NCBI GenBank assembly: GCA_038245725.1
Contig: JBBRSD010000006.1
Location: 1 to 64,000, forward strand
DNA length: 64,000 nt
DNA from: JBBRSD01 sp038245725
GTDB taxonomy: Bacteria; Actinomycetota; Coriobacteriia; Anaerosomatales; JAAXUF01
Reading direction: 5' to 3'
The notes under the pieces were generated by a model. That model was not told the DNA's origin. It made no database searches and saw only the letters and a list, made by a program, of their open reading frames with translations. Positions 54,385 through 63,832 of this stretch are shown here, piece by piece; the first letter of the stretch is position 1, and every line of letters begins with the position of its first letter. Made by a program: the position numbers and the translations under genes.

Positions 54385-56295
54385 GTGTCCAAAGACGCCT
54401 CGTACTCAGGGAAAGATATCCAAGTACTAGAGGGTCTGGAGGCCGTTCGCAAGCGGCCGGGCATGTATATCGGGTCCACGGGTCCGCGAGGCCTCCATCA
54501 CCTCGTCTATGAGATCGTGGACAACTCCGTCGACGAGGCGCTTGCGGGCTACTGCACGAACGTAGATGTCGTGATCCATCCCGACAACTCGATCAGCGTC
54601 ACCGACGATGGCCGCGGCATCCCGGTCGACAAGAACAAGAAGCTCAACAAGTCGACGGTCGAGGTCGTCCTGACGGTGCTCCACGCCGGTGGCAAGTTCG
54701 GTGGAGAAGGCTACAAGGTCTCCGGTGGCTTGCACGGAGTTGGCGCCTCGGTCGTCAACGCGCTATCCACACGCCTCGACGTCGAGGTCAAGCGAAACGA
54801 CGCCCTGTGGTGTCAGTCATACGACCACGGCAAGCCGCTCGCGCCGCTCGCCCAGTCGGGGAAGGCCAAAGGCACCGGAACCAAGATCACCTTCTGGGCC
54901 GACCCGACCATCTTTGAGACGGTCAACTACGACTACGACACGCTGGCCTCGCACTTCCGCGAGACGGCCTTCCTCAACAAGAACCTCAAGATCAACCTCA
55001 CCGACGAGCGGGAACTCGAGCCGCGGGTCGAGGAGTTCCGTTACGCGGGCGGCATCATCGACTTCGTGAAATACCTCAACGAGGGCAAGGACACCGTCCA
55101 CCCGAAGCCCGTCTACTTCGAGGCCGAAGGCCCGGAGGGCGCTGTCGAGGTTGCACTGCAGTGGAATATGAGCTACTCGGACTCCGTCCTAGCGTTTGCG
55201 AACAACATCAACACCCATGAGGGCGGCACCCACCTCGACGGCTTCAAGAATGCGCTGACCCGGACTATCAATGAGTACGCACGGCGCCAGGGGATTCTCA
55301 AGGAGAAGGAAGACAACCTCACAGGCGAGGACATCCGAGAAGGCCTCGCGGCCGTCATCTCTGTCAAGCTTCACGACCCCCAGTTCGAAGGCCAGACAAA
55401 GAACAATCTCGGAAACATGGAGATGCGCGGCCTCGTGCAGTCGGTCGTGGCCCAAGGACTCGCCGAGTACCTCGAAGAGCATCCCAAGCCAGCACGCGCG
55501 ATCATCACGAAGTCAGCGCAGGCCGCAAAGGCTCGCGCAGCGGCCCGCAAGGCCCGCGAGCTCACGCGCCGCAAGGGGCTGCTCGAGTCCTCGACCCTCC
55601 CCGGGAAGCTCGCGGATTGCTCGATCCGCGAGGCCGAACTCACCGAGGTCTATCTAGTCGAGGGTGACTCGGCCGGTGGTTCGGCCAAGCAGGCGCGCGA
55701 CCGGAGCTTCCAGGCGATTCTGCCGCTCAGGGGCAAGATCCTGAACGTCGAGCGCGCCGGACTCACACGCGCGCTTTCCTCGGAAGAGATCCAGGCGATG
55801 ATCACGGCGATAGGCACCAATATCGGCGAGGAGTTCGATATCGAGGCGGCGCGCTACCACAAGGCGATCATCATGACCGACGCCGACGTCGACGGAGCGC
55901 ACATCCGCTGCCTGATCCTGACGTTCTTCTACCGCTTCATGCCGCAGATGATCGAAAGCGGTTACATCTACATCGCGCAGCCGCCGCTCTACAAGATCTC
56001 GGTCGGCAAGAAGCATTCGTACGCGTACAACGATGCCCAACTTCAGCAGGAGCTCGCGAAGCTCCCTGCTAACACCAAGTACACCATCCAGCGCTACAAG
56101 GGTCTCGGTGAGATGAACCCGCAGCAGCTGTGGGAAACGACGATGGATCCGTCCACCCGCACGCTCCTTCAGGTCACGATCGATGACGCGCTTCTTGCCG
56201 AGAAGGTCTTCACCGACCTCATGGGCGACCAGGTCGAACCCCGCAAAGACTTCATTCAGCGGCATGCGAAAGACGTCCGTTTCCTGGACATCTGA
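54385..56295 (+). CDS. gyrB: DNA gyrase subunit B
   Basis: A 636-residue ATPase subunit of gyrase. N-terminal GHKL (LEAVRKRPGMYIGSTG, VDNSVDEA, DDGRGIPVD, GGLHGVGASVVNALS), transducer, and TOPRIM domain with LVEGDSAGGSAKQARDR and IIMTDADVDGAHIRCLIL, ending RKDFIQRHAKDVRFLDI. The GTG at 54385 follows AAAGGAG. It is the first of three rightward genes ending in gyrA. Confidence 0.98.
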   Translation: MSKDASYSGKDIQVLEGLEAVRKRPGMYIGSTGPRGLHHLVYEIVDNSVDEALAGYCTNVDVVIHPDNSISVTDDGRGIPVDKNKKLNKSTVEVVLTVLHAGGKFGGEGYKVSGGLHGVGASVVNALSTRLDVEVKRNDALWCQSYDHGKPLAPLAQSGKAKGTGTKITFWADPTIFETVNYDYDTLASHFRETAFLNKNLKINLTDERELEPRVEEFRYAGGIIDFVKYLNEGKDTVHPKPVYFEAEGPEGAVEVALQWNMSYSDSVLAFANNINTHEGGTHLDGFKNALTRTINEYARRQGILKEKEDNLTGEDIREGLAAVISVKLHDPQFEGQTKNNLGNMEMRGLVQSVVAQGLAEYLEEHPKPARAIITKSAQAAKARAAARKARELTRRKGLLESSTLPGKLADCSIREAELTEVYLVEGDSAGGSAKQARDRSFQAILPLRGKILNVERAGLTRALSSEEIQAMITAIGTNIGEEFDIEAARYHKAIIMTDADVDGAHIRCLILTFFYRFMPQMIESGYIYIAQPPLYKISVGKKHSYAYNDAQLQQELAKLPANTKYTIQRYKGLGEMNPQQLWETTMDPSTRTLLQVTIDDALLAEKVFTDLMGDQVEPRKDFIQRHAKDVRFLDI

Positions 56296-56329
56296 CCGAG
56301 GCGGGGAGGGACGTGCAGGGGCGCACATC

Positions 56330-56881
56330 GTGAATGACGCGGATATCCATTTCCCGCCTGGGCAACGGCGCGACAAGCCAAGTTTCGAGCCACCACCTTG
56401 GGAGCGCGATCAGTTCGATGAGCTCTCGAAGCGAAAGGCGGAAGAACAGGCCGAGTTCGAAGTGGAACAACCGGTCGAGCCAGTGGCCGGCGAACAAGAA
56501 TCCACGGCCGCGGAAACAGCCGGGGAGCATCAGGGATCGGAGCGAACTGAGACGGACGCCGAAACGGACGCTGAGGCGGCGGGGGAAAGCGAGAGGCCCG
56601 TGGTGGACGCGAAGCAGGTAGAGGTGCTGTTGATGGGACTTCGGGCCGAAGAGCCGCGGCCGGAGGTGACGTTCCAGAAGATCACAGTGATTGTAGGTGT
56701 CGTGGCGGCTCTGGTCGGTCTGGCAATCGCGACATGGGGGGTCATCGTCCTGGTGACGCCTGCGGGCTCGGCGCCCGGCGCGGTGTTCTTGGCTTCCAGC
56801 CTCCTTCTTTTTGGTCTGGGATTCATGGGAATCGGCGCGTGGGTCGTTTATAAGTCATTGCGACAGCAAGGAGTGCTCTAA
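56330..56881 (+). CDS. Small two-helix membrane protein between gyrB and gyrA
   Basis: A 183-residue protein. The cytoplasmic N-terminus (about 1-105) starts NDADIHFPPGQRRDKPSFEPPPWERDQF and continues with a highly acidic Glu/Thr/Ala-rich stretch. Two transmembrane helices follow (KITVIVGVVAALVGLAIATWGVIVLV and GAVFLASSLLLFGLGFMGIGAWVVY). The GTG at 56330 has AGGGG upstream. Its TAA directly abuts the gyrA GTG, so the two are coupled. The function is unknown. Confidence 0.8.
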   Translation: MNDADIHFPPGQRRDKPSFEPPPWERDQFDELSKRKAEEQAEFEVEQPVEPVAGEQESTAAETAGEHQGSERTETDAETDAEAAGESERPVVDAKQVEVLLMGLRAEEPRPEVTFQKITVIVGVVAALVGLAIATWGVIVLVTPAGSAPGAVFLASSLLLFGLGFMGIGAWVVYKSLRQQGVL

Positions 56882-59500
56882 GTGGCAGACGAGAACGGGA
56901 TGATCGACACAAGCGGGACGATCACGATCCCGATCGAGATCCAGACCGAGATGAGGAAGTCGTTCCTCGAGTACTCGATGAGCGTCATCGTCTCGCGGGC
57001 GCTTCCAGACGTCCGCGACGGCCTGAAGCCAGTACACCGACGCATCCTCTACGCGATGCACGAGTCGGGGCTGACCCCCACCCGCGCCTACAAGAAGTCC
57101 GCGTGGACCGTCGGCGAAGTCATCGGCAAGTACCACCCACACGGTGACGTGGCGGTGTACGACACGATGGTGCGGATGGCGCAACCGTTCGCGATGCGCG
57201 CACCGCTAGTCGACGGGCATGGAAACTTCGGCTCGGTCGACGGCGACCGCGCGGCCGCCATGCGATACACCGAGTCGCGTTTGCATCGGCTCGCCATGGA
57301 GCTGCTGCGCGATCTGGACAAGGAGACCGTCGACTTCGGCCCGAACTATGACGAGTCGCTGACCGAGCCACTCGTCCTCCCAAGCCGCTATCCCAACCTT
57401 CTCGTGAACGGCTCGGCGGGTATTGCTGTCGGTATGGCCACCAACATCCCCCCGCACAACCTCGGCGAGGTCATCGACGCCACAACGATGCTGATCGACA
57501 ACCCCGACGCGACCACCGAAGAGCTCATGACCAAGGTGCCGGGGCCGGACTTCCCCACAGGCGGCACGATCATGGGCCGAGAGGGGATTCTCTCGGCGTA
57601 TGAGACGGGCCGCGGCTCGATCACCATCCGCGGCAAGGCGCATATCGAGCAAACCTCGACCGGGCGCACGCGAATCATCATCTCTGAGATTCCATATCAG
57701 GTGAACAAGTCCAAGCTCGTGACCAAGATCGCTGACCTCGTTCGCGAGAAGAAGCTCACGGAGATCTCGGATCTGCGCGACGAGTCCGACCGCAAGGGAA
57801 TGCGGGTCGTCGTCGAGCTCAAGACGAACTGCATTCCGCAGGTCGTACTCAACAAGCTGTTCAAGCACACGCAGCTCCAGCAGGGCTTCGGCGTGATCAT
57901 GCTGTCCCTCGTCGACGGCGTGCCTCGCACGTTGAACCTCAAGGAGATGCTGGGCTACTACATCGAGCACCAGAAGGACGTCATCACCCGCAGGACCCAG
58001 TACGAGCTGCGCAAGGCCCAGGAGCGCGCTCACATCCTCGAAGGCCTCATCATCGCGCTCGACAATATCGACGAGGTCATCCGCATCATCCGCGCGAGTA
58101 ACGACGACGCCGAGGCCAAGGCGCGCCTCATCGAGCGCTTCGGGCTCTCGGAGATCCAGACGGACGCAATCCTCGAGATGCGCCTGCGCCGCCTCACCGG
58201 CCTCGAGCGTCACAAGATCGAGGACGAGCTCGAGGAGCTGCGCAAGAAGATCGCGTGGTACACGCAGGTTCTCGGCGACATGAACCTCGTGCTGCAGATC
58301 ATCAAGGACGAGCTCGGTGAGGTGCGACAGAAGTTCGCCGACAAGCGCCGGACCGACATCTCGGCCGCCGCAAAGGACCTCGACGTCGAAGACCTCATCG
58401 CCGAGGAGGACATGGTCGTCACCATCACGAAGGCCGGCTACGTCAAGCGCCTGCCTGTGGCGACGTACCGCCAGCAGAAGCGCGGCGGCAAGGGGCTGCA
58501 GGGCGTGAACCTGCGCGACAACGACTTCGTCGAGCACCTCTTCATCGCGAGTACGCACGACTACGTGCTGATCTTCTCGACGAAGGGCAAGGTCTACCGC
58601 TTGAAGGTCCACGAGCTGCCGGTGGGCTCGCGCCACGCCCGCGGTGCTGCCGTCGTCAACATCCTGCCGTTCGAGACTACCGAGAAGATCGCCGCCGTCA
58701 TCAACACGAAAGTCTTCTCGCCTGACGAGTTCCTCATGTTTGCCACGAAGCACGGCATGGTGAAGAAGACGGCGATCCAGGCGTACGACCGCAGCCGACG
58801 AGACGGGATCATCGCGATCAACCTGCGCGACGACGACGAGCTCATCAGCGTCCGCAGGGTGATGACCGGCCAGAAGGTCATGATGGTGTCGACCTCGGGC
58901 AAGGCGATCAAGTGGGATGAGGCCGAGGCGCGTCCGATGGGCCGTGACACGATGGGAGTCAAGGGCATGGCCGTGAAGAAGGGTGACGCCATCCTCGGCA
59001 TGGAGATAGCGCCCGACAACGCCGAGCTGTTCGTGGTGACCGAGCGCGGTTACGGGAAGCGCACGACAGTCGGGGAGTATCCGGAACACCATCGCGGCGG
59101 GCAGGGCGTCAAGACGATCCAAGTCACGCCGAAGAAAGGTCCGCTCACGGGCATGAAGATCGTCCTGCCGCAGCACGAACTGATGCTCATCTCCGAAGAA
59201 GGCGTGGTCATCCGCGTCAAGGCCGACGACATCAGCAAGCTCGGGCGTTCAACGCAGGGCGTCAAGGTCATGAACGTCGCTGAGACAGACCGGGTGTGCG
59301 CCATCGCTCGCGTCAGTGGCGGCAAGAAGAAGATCAAGCCGCGCGGCATCGCTGAGGGCCAGGGTTCGCTGCTCGAGCAAGGCGCGGAGCCGGCGGTAGA
59401 GGCAGACGTCGTCGACGCCATCGAGGACGAGACCGAAGACCTCATGGCCGAGGAGTTCGAGGACGCCGAGGACGCAGAAGCGGCCGAGGACACCGAATAG
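56882..59500 (+). CDS. gyrA: DNA gyrase subunit A
   Basis: An 872-residue breakage-reunion subunit. Catalytic Tyr129 in AAAMRYTESRLHR; quinolone region HPHGDVAVYDTMVRMAQ (about 86-101), with Val at 90 where E. coli has Ser83 and M. tuberculosis Ala90. The GyrA box QQKRGGKG (about residue 530) opens the C-terminal beta-pinwheel, whose presence marks gyrase rather than topo IV. A 50-residue acidic tail follows. The GTG starts immediately after the preceding TAA. Confidence 0.98.
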   Translation: MADENGMIDTSGTITIPIEIQTEMRKSFLEYSMSVIVSRALPDVRDGLKPVHRRILYAMHESGLTPTRAYKKSAWTVGEVIGKYHPHGDVAVYDTMVRMAQPFAMRAPLVDGHGNFGSVDGDRAAAMRYTESRLHRLAMELLRDLDKETVDFGPNYDESLTEPLVLPSRYPNLLVNGSAGIAVGMATNIPPHNLGEVIDATTMLIDNPDATTEELMTKVPGPDFPTGGTIMGREGILSAYETGRGSITIRGKAHIEQTSTGRTRIIISEIPYQVNKSKLVTKIADLVREKKLTEISDLRDESDRKGMRVVVELKTNCIPQVVLNKLFKHTQLQQGFGVIMLSLVDGVPRTLNLKEMLGYYIEHQKDVITRRTQYELRKAQERAHILEGLIIALDNIDEVIRIIRASNDDAEAKARLIERFGLSEIQTDAILEMRLRRLTGLERHKIEDELEELRKKIAWYTQVLGDMNLVLQIIKDELGEVRQKFADKRRTDISAAAKDLDVEDLIAEEDMVVTITKAGYVKRLPVATYRQQKRGGKGLQGVNLRDNDFVEHLFIASTHDYVLIFSTKGKVYRLKVHELPVGSRHARGAAVVNILPFETTEKIAAVINTKVFSPDEFLMFATKHGMVKKTAIQAYDRSRRDGIIAINLRDDDELISVRRVMTGQKVMMVSTSGKAIKWDEAEARPMGRDTMGVKGMAVKKGDAILGMEIAPDNAELFVVTERGYGKRTTVGEYPEHHRGGQGVKTIQVTPKKGPLTGMKIVLPQHELMLISEEGVVIRVKADDISKLGRSTQGVKVMNVAETDRVCAIARVSGGKKKIKPRGIAEGQGSLLEQGAEPAVEADVVDAIEDETEDLMAEEFEDAEDAEAAEDTE

Positions 59501-59512
59501 GATGAAGTCCGA

Positions 59513-60208
59513 ATGACGCCAGGGGCCGGGTCTTCCGCCGAGAAGCAACGGTTGAGCGCCGTCGAGGTCGTATTGTTCGACCTCGACGGCACGCTTATCG
59601 ATACTATCGACCTCATTCTGGCGTCGATGCGTCACGCGACAGAGTCGGTCCTGGGCGAGGCGCTCGCCGACCACATCCTCATGCACAACGTGGGCGTGCC
59701 GCTGCGCGTGCAGATGAGCGAATTCGATCCGGAGCATACCGAAGAGCTGCTGACGGCTTACCGCGCCCACAACGAGATCGTCCACGATGACCTGGTCGCG
59801 GAGTATCCCGGCATCGAGGACGGCCTCAAGGAGTTGCAGCAGAAGGGCTACTCGCTTGGGATCGTCACGTCGAAGAGCCTGCCCGTCGCCCTACGGGGAC
59901 TCGCGCGCTTCAATCTGGAGCGGTACTTCGACACCATCGTCGCTTACGAGGACACCCAGATCCATAAGCCACAACCGGAGCCGCTACTGCTGGCGGCCGA
60001 ACGGCTCGGCGTTGCCGCCGAAAAGTGCGCGTACGTCGGAGACAGCCCGCACGACATGAATGCTGCGATTGCAGCCGGAGCCGTTCCGGTCGCGGCGCTG
60101 TGGGGGCCGTTCCCATCGCGTGTCCTGGAGCCGGGACCGGCGGCCGCGATCGGGTCGCTCGGGGAGCTCGCGGAGTTGTTGCCGGGCAGGGGCGAGAGCC
60201 GGGTGTGA
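59513..60208 (+). CDS. HAD-family phosphatase (Gph/PpaX-like)
   Basis: A 231-residue hydrolase. HAD motif I VVLFDLDGTLIDTID, motif II GIVTSKS, motif III around HKPQPEP and motif IV CAYVGDSPHDMNAAIAAG. The helical cap between motifs I and II is of the phosphoglycolate phosphatase/pyrophosphatase (PpaX) type. The substrate is not determined by sequence. It follows gyrA by 12 bases and may be co-transcribed. Confidence 0.9.
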   Translation: MTPGAGSSAEKQRLSAVEVVLFDLDGTLIDTIDLILASMRHATESVLGEALADHILMHNVGVPLRVQMSEFDPEHTEELLTAYRAHNEIVHDDLVAEYPGIEDGLKELQQKGYSLGIVTSKSLPVALRGLARFNLERYFDTIVAYEDTQIHKPQPEPLLLAAERLGVAAEKCAYVGDSPHDMNAAIAAGAVPVAALWGPFPSRVLEPGPAAAIGSLGELAELLPGRGESRV

Positions 60209-60304
60209 GGTTTCAGGTTGGCAGGACTGCGTTGTGAAACAATGCAGAAAGTGCCCTCATGCACGCACGGCATGGGGGCGTCGGGTCGGCCTTGAGGAGG
60301 ACGC

Positions 60305-61774
60305 GTGTCAAAGAGGACCAAGATCATCATCGCCGTCGTTGCGCTGGTCGTTGTGGGGGGAATCGTTGCGAGCTTCGCGCTCAAATCACGCGGCTCTGGT
60401 GTGCCGATAACCACCGCGACGGTCACTCAGAGCAACCTCGGCGTCACGGTTTCTGCCTCAGGCCAGATCAAAGCAGGCTCACGCGCAGACGTCTATCCTC
60501 CCGCGGCGGGCACGCTCGCCAAGGTGTACGTGGCCGACGGAGCATCGGTGACTGCGGGCCAGAAGCTCGCGAAGATGGACACGGGCCCTCTGGAGCTCGC
60601 GGTCAAGCAGGCCAAGGCGGGCGTCGCGCAGGCCCGCGCGACGCTGGACAACATCGGCGCACAGACGGTCTCGTCGGCAGACGTGGTCGCGGCTCGTGCG
60701 AACGTGAAGGCGACCAAGAAGTCGCTGCATGCCGCCAAGGAGAACGCGGAGGCCGTGCCGGGTCAGGCGCCCACCTCCGGCCAGCTCGACGCTGCGAAGG
60801 CCGCGCGCGACGCGGCACACTCGGCGTACGTGAACGCGTCGGGCGCATACACCGCCGCGCTGGGGATCTACGGATCGACCTCTCCGACGACTACGGCGGC
60901 CGCAACCGCCAAGCAGCAGGCGTTCGCGAGCTACCTGAGCGCGAAGGCTACCTACGACAAGCTGGTAGCGACAGACCTGAGCCCGGCACAGGCGCAGGCC
61001 AGTGCTGGGATCGCGCAGGCCAACGCTGCCTACAAGGCGGCGCTCGCATCGCTCCATAAGGCGGTGGCGGCCGATCCGGCGAGCCAGAGGTCCGCAGCCC
61101 GCGCGGCGGTCATCCAGGCCGAACAGGCGCTCGAACTAGCCGAGGACAGCCTCGATAATGCGACGTTTGTTGCGCCCATCGACGGCACGGTCTTCTTCAA
61201 CACCGCGGGCGTCGCCGGCGCTGACGGAAGAACGCCACTACCGGCCGCTGGCAGCGCCGTGGCACCGCAGGCCGCTCCCTTTTCGGTGGTCGATCTGGGC
61301 GGCTCGACGTTCGCCGGCGAGGTCGACGAGGCCGACATCGACCGCGTGCGTGTGGGCATGAGTGCCGACGTGACGTTGGATTCGTTCGCCGGTCAGACGT
61401 TCAAAACGAAGGTCACGCACATAGGCTCCGCAGCGCAGCCAACCGCCACAGGCGGGACGATCTTCCTGGTCGAGATGGCGATGAGGGACACGGGCAAGAA
61501 CGTCCTCATCGGCATGAAGGGCGACACGACCGTCAAGGTGTCATCGATTCCGAACGCGCTCACGATTCCTCTCGAGGCGCTCTTCAGCGAGAACGGCACG
61601 AACTTCGTGTACAAGGTCGTTGGTGGAAGTAAGCTCGCGAAGACCATCATCACGATCGGCGCCACGACTGACACAGCCGTCGAGGTCGTTCAGGGTCTGT
61701 CCAAGGGTGATGTGGTGGCGCTCGCAAGCCCGACCACCTACACGGACGGCATGGCTGTTCGCGTGAAGAATTAG
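60305..61774 (+). CDS. Efflux adaptor protein (HlyD/MacA-like)
   Basis: A 489-residue membrane-fusion-type adaptor. One N-terminal helix (IIIAVVALVVVGGIVASFAL) anchors it outside the membrane. The biotinyl-lipoyl half-motif (SRADVYPPAAGTLAKVYVADGASVTAGQKLAKMD) and its partner (NATFVAPIDGTVFFNTAGVAGAD) flank a long Ala-rich helical hairpin (about 100-285), and beta-barrel segments follow (GEVDEADIDRVRVGMSADVTLDSFAGQTFKTKV). GAGGAGG precedes the GTG start. It forms a tripartite operon with the ATPase and permease genes downstream. Confidence 0.9.
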   Translation: MSKRTKIIIAVVALVVVGGIVASFALKSRGSGVPITTATVTQSNLGVTVSASGQIKAGSRADVYPPAAGTLAKVYVADGASVTAGQKLAKMDTGPLELAVKQAKAGVAQARATLDNIGAQTVSSADVVAARANVKATKKSLHAAKENAEAVPGQAPTSGQLDAAKAARDAAHSAYVNASGAYTAALGIYGSTSPTTTAAATAKQQAFASYLSAKATYDKLVATDLSPAQAQASAGIAQANAAYKAALASLHKAVAADPASQRSAARAAVIQAEQALELAEDSLDNATFVAPIDGTVFFNTAGVAGADGRTPLPAAGSAVAPQAAPFSVVDLGGSTFAGEVDEADIDRVRVGMSADVTLDSFAGQTFKTKVTHIGSAAQPTATGGTIFLVEMAMRDTGKNVLIGMKGDTTVKVSSIPNALTIPLEALFSENGTNFVYKVVGGSKLAKTIITIGATTDTAVEVVQGLSKGDVVALASPTTYTDGMAVRVKN

Positions 61775-61781
61775 CGCCCGG

Positions 61782-62633
61782 ATGACCGGGCACCACGCCG
61801 CACAGACGCCGGTCACGGACGGCGTGGATCAGGCGGTCTCGTACGAATCCGAGGCGGTGCTTCGCGCTGTTGACGTCGTGAAGAGCTATGTCCTCGATGA
61901 GGTCGTGGTCAACGCGTTGCGTGGCGTGAACCTCGAGGTTCGCCGAGGGGAGATGCTCGCGATCATGGGCCCATCAGGTTCTGGAAAGTCGACGCTCATG
62001 CACATCGTGGGCCTGCTCGATCATCCTACGACGGGCACCGTCTCCATCGATGACGAAGACGTATCGGGCATGGAACCCAACCAGCTCGCGGCCGTGCGAA
62101 ACAAGCGCATCGGCTTCGTCTTCCAGTCATTCAACCTGCTGGCTCGAACCACCGCCCAGGCGAACGTGGAGCTACCGCTCGTGTATGCCGGCGTCAGTGG
62201 CAGCGAGCGGTCGCGCCGCGCAAGGGAGGCGCTCGAGCGCGTGGGGCTGGGCGACCGCCTCGGCCATATGCCCAACCAGCTTTCCGGCGGTCAGCAGCAG
62301 CGCGTCGCGATTGCGCGCGCGCTCGTGACCGAGCCGAGCATCGTGCTCGCCGACGAGCCCACGGGCAACCTTGATTCGCGAAGCGGCGTCGAGGTGATGC
62401 AGATACTTCAGGACCTCAACGAGCAGGGAATTACCGTCGTGCTCGTCACCCATGACGCGCGAGTTGCTCGGCATGCGCAGCGCGTCGTGCACCTTCGAGA
62501 CGGGCAGATCGTCTTGAACGAACTAGTGGAGGACAGCATCAAAGCGGCGTGGGAGGTCCAACAGCTCGACTCCGTTGACGCAATCGGCCACGACCTGGAC
62601 AGCCTGTCGGTCAACGCGAGGCCGCGGCCGTGA
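61782..62633 (+). CDS. ABC transporter ATP-binding protein, MacB/LolD type
   Basis: A 283-residue ATPase. Walker A GPSGSGKST, Q-loop FVFQSFNLL, signature LSGGQQQRVAIARAL, Walker B IVLADEPTGNLD and H-loop LVTHDARVARHA match the MacB/LolD class. A C-terminal extension of about 45 residues (ELVEDSIKAAWEVQQLDSVD...) is beyond the usual end. The start lacks a good ribosome binding site. It overlaps the permease start by GTGA. Confidence 0.93.
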   Translation: MTGHHAAQTPVTDGVDQAVSYESEAVLRAVDVVKSYVLDEVVVNALRGVNLEVRRGEMLAIMGPSGSGKSTLMHIVGLLDHPTTGTVSIDDEDVSGMEPNQLAAVRNKRIGFVFQSFNLLARTTAQANVELPLVYAGVSGSERSRRAREALERVGLGDRLGHMPNQLSGGQQQRVAIARALVTEPSIVLADEPTGNLDSRSGVEVMQILQDLNEQGITVVLVTHDARVARHAQRVVHLRDGQIVLNELVEDSIKAAWEVQQLDSVDAIGHDLDSLSVNARPRP

Positions 62634-63817
62634 ACATAGTAGAGAGCTTCCGCATCGCGCTTCGAGCGCTCAACGCGAATAAAGTCCGGAGCGCTCTGAC
62701 GATGCTGGGCGTGATCATCGGAGTCGCGGCCGTCATCCTGCTCGTCTCGATCGGCACCGGCGTCCAAAGTCAGATCACCGGCCAGATCGCCGGTCTCGGC
62801 TCGAACCTGCTCTACGTGTTCCCGGGCAAGCTCGAAGGCCGAGGAGGGCCGGGCGGTGGCGGCGTCGGCAAGAAGCTGACGCTCGACGACGTGAAGTACC
62901 TGCAGGCCCGTCTCGGCTCGTCGAATCTCGTCATCCCCGAGCTCGCGGGCGCGGGGGACTTCCGGTACCACAACCAGACGATGAACGGGCAAGTCACTGC
63001 CTCCGACGAGAATGTGAATCAGGCGGCGATCGGCACAGTGCAGATCGGGCGCTGGTACGGCAGAGGCGAGGCCGTCGGGGCATCGCACGTGGCGGTCCTC
63101 GGAAGCGGCGTACGCGACACGTTGTTCCCTGGACAGAACCCGGTGGGCGCTTCCATCGATGTGAACGGCCAGCCGTTCCGCATCATCGGAGTGCTCGAGA
63201 AGAAGGGCGGCGGGTTTGGCGGGAATCAGGACAACATCGTCAGTATCCCGCTCTCGACGGCGCAGCAGCTGTTCGGGACATCCGATGTCTCGGTGATACT
63301 CGTGCGGGTCGCCGACGCGAAACAGGTCGATGCGGTCAAAGCGCAAGCGCAGATCGCGCTCCGGCCGCGCTTCTCGGACCAGTTCACCGTGTTCACCCAG
63401 GCGCAGACGCTGAGCTTCCTGTCGACGATCCTCGGAACGCTCACGGCGATGCTCGCTGGGTTGGCGAGCATATCGCTGCTGGTCGGGGGAATCGGAATCA
63501 TGAACATCATGCTTGTCAGCGTGTCCGAGCGGACGCGCGAGATCGGCATTCGCAAGGCAGTCGGCGCTCGGACGTACGACATCTTGAGCCAGTTCGTCAT
63601 CGAGGCGATGGTGCTGTCGGTCCTCGGAGGCGTCTTAGGGATACTGGTCGGCGCCGGTGGGGCGCTTGCGCTTCGTAGCGTCGTGTCGACGCAGGTGACG
63701 TGGTGGGCGGTCACACTGGCGTTCTTCTTCTCGGCGGGAGTGGGAGTGTTCTTCGGGGTGTACCCGGCATATCGCGCGTCGCGGCTCGACCCGATCGAGG
63801 CACTCAGGTACGAGTAA
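62630..63817 (+). CDS. ABC transporter permease, MacB/FtsX-like
   Basis: A 395-residue permease. One N-terminal helix (SALTMLGVIIGVAAVILLVSIGTG) is followed by a MacB_PCD extracytoplasmic domain (about 45-255). Three C-terminal FtsX helices follow, with VSVSERTREIGIRKAVGARTYDILSQFVIEAMVLSVLGG and the end YPAYRASRLDPIEALRYE. It completes a MacAB-like mechanotransmission exporter; the substrate (peptide, lipid or drug) is unknown. Confidence 0.93.
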   Translation: MNIVESFRIALRALNANKVRSALTMLGVIIGVAAVILLVSIGTGVQSQITGQIAGLGSNLLYVFPGKLEGRGGPGGGGVGKKLTLDDVKYLQARLGSSNLVIPELAGAGDFRYHNQTMNGQVTASDENVNQAAIGTVQIGRWYGRGEAVGASHVAVLGSGVRDTLFPGQNPVGASIDVNGQPFRIIGVLEKKGGGFGGNQDNIVSIPLSTAQQLFGTSDVSVILVRVADAKQVDAVKAQAQIALRPRFSDQFTVFTQAQTLSFLSTILGTLTAMLAGLASISLLVGGIGIMNIMLVSVSERTREIGIRKAVGARTYDILSQFVIEAMVLSVLGGVLGILVGAGGALALRSVVSTQVTWWAVTLAFFFSAGVGVFFGVYPAYRASRLDPIEALRYE

Positions 63818-63832
63818 TGCGCCCCTTGACGC

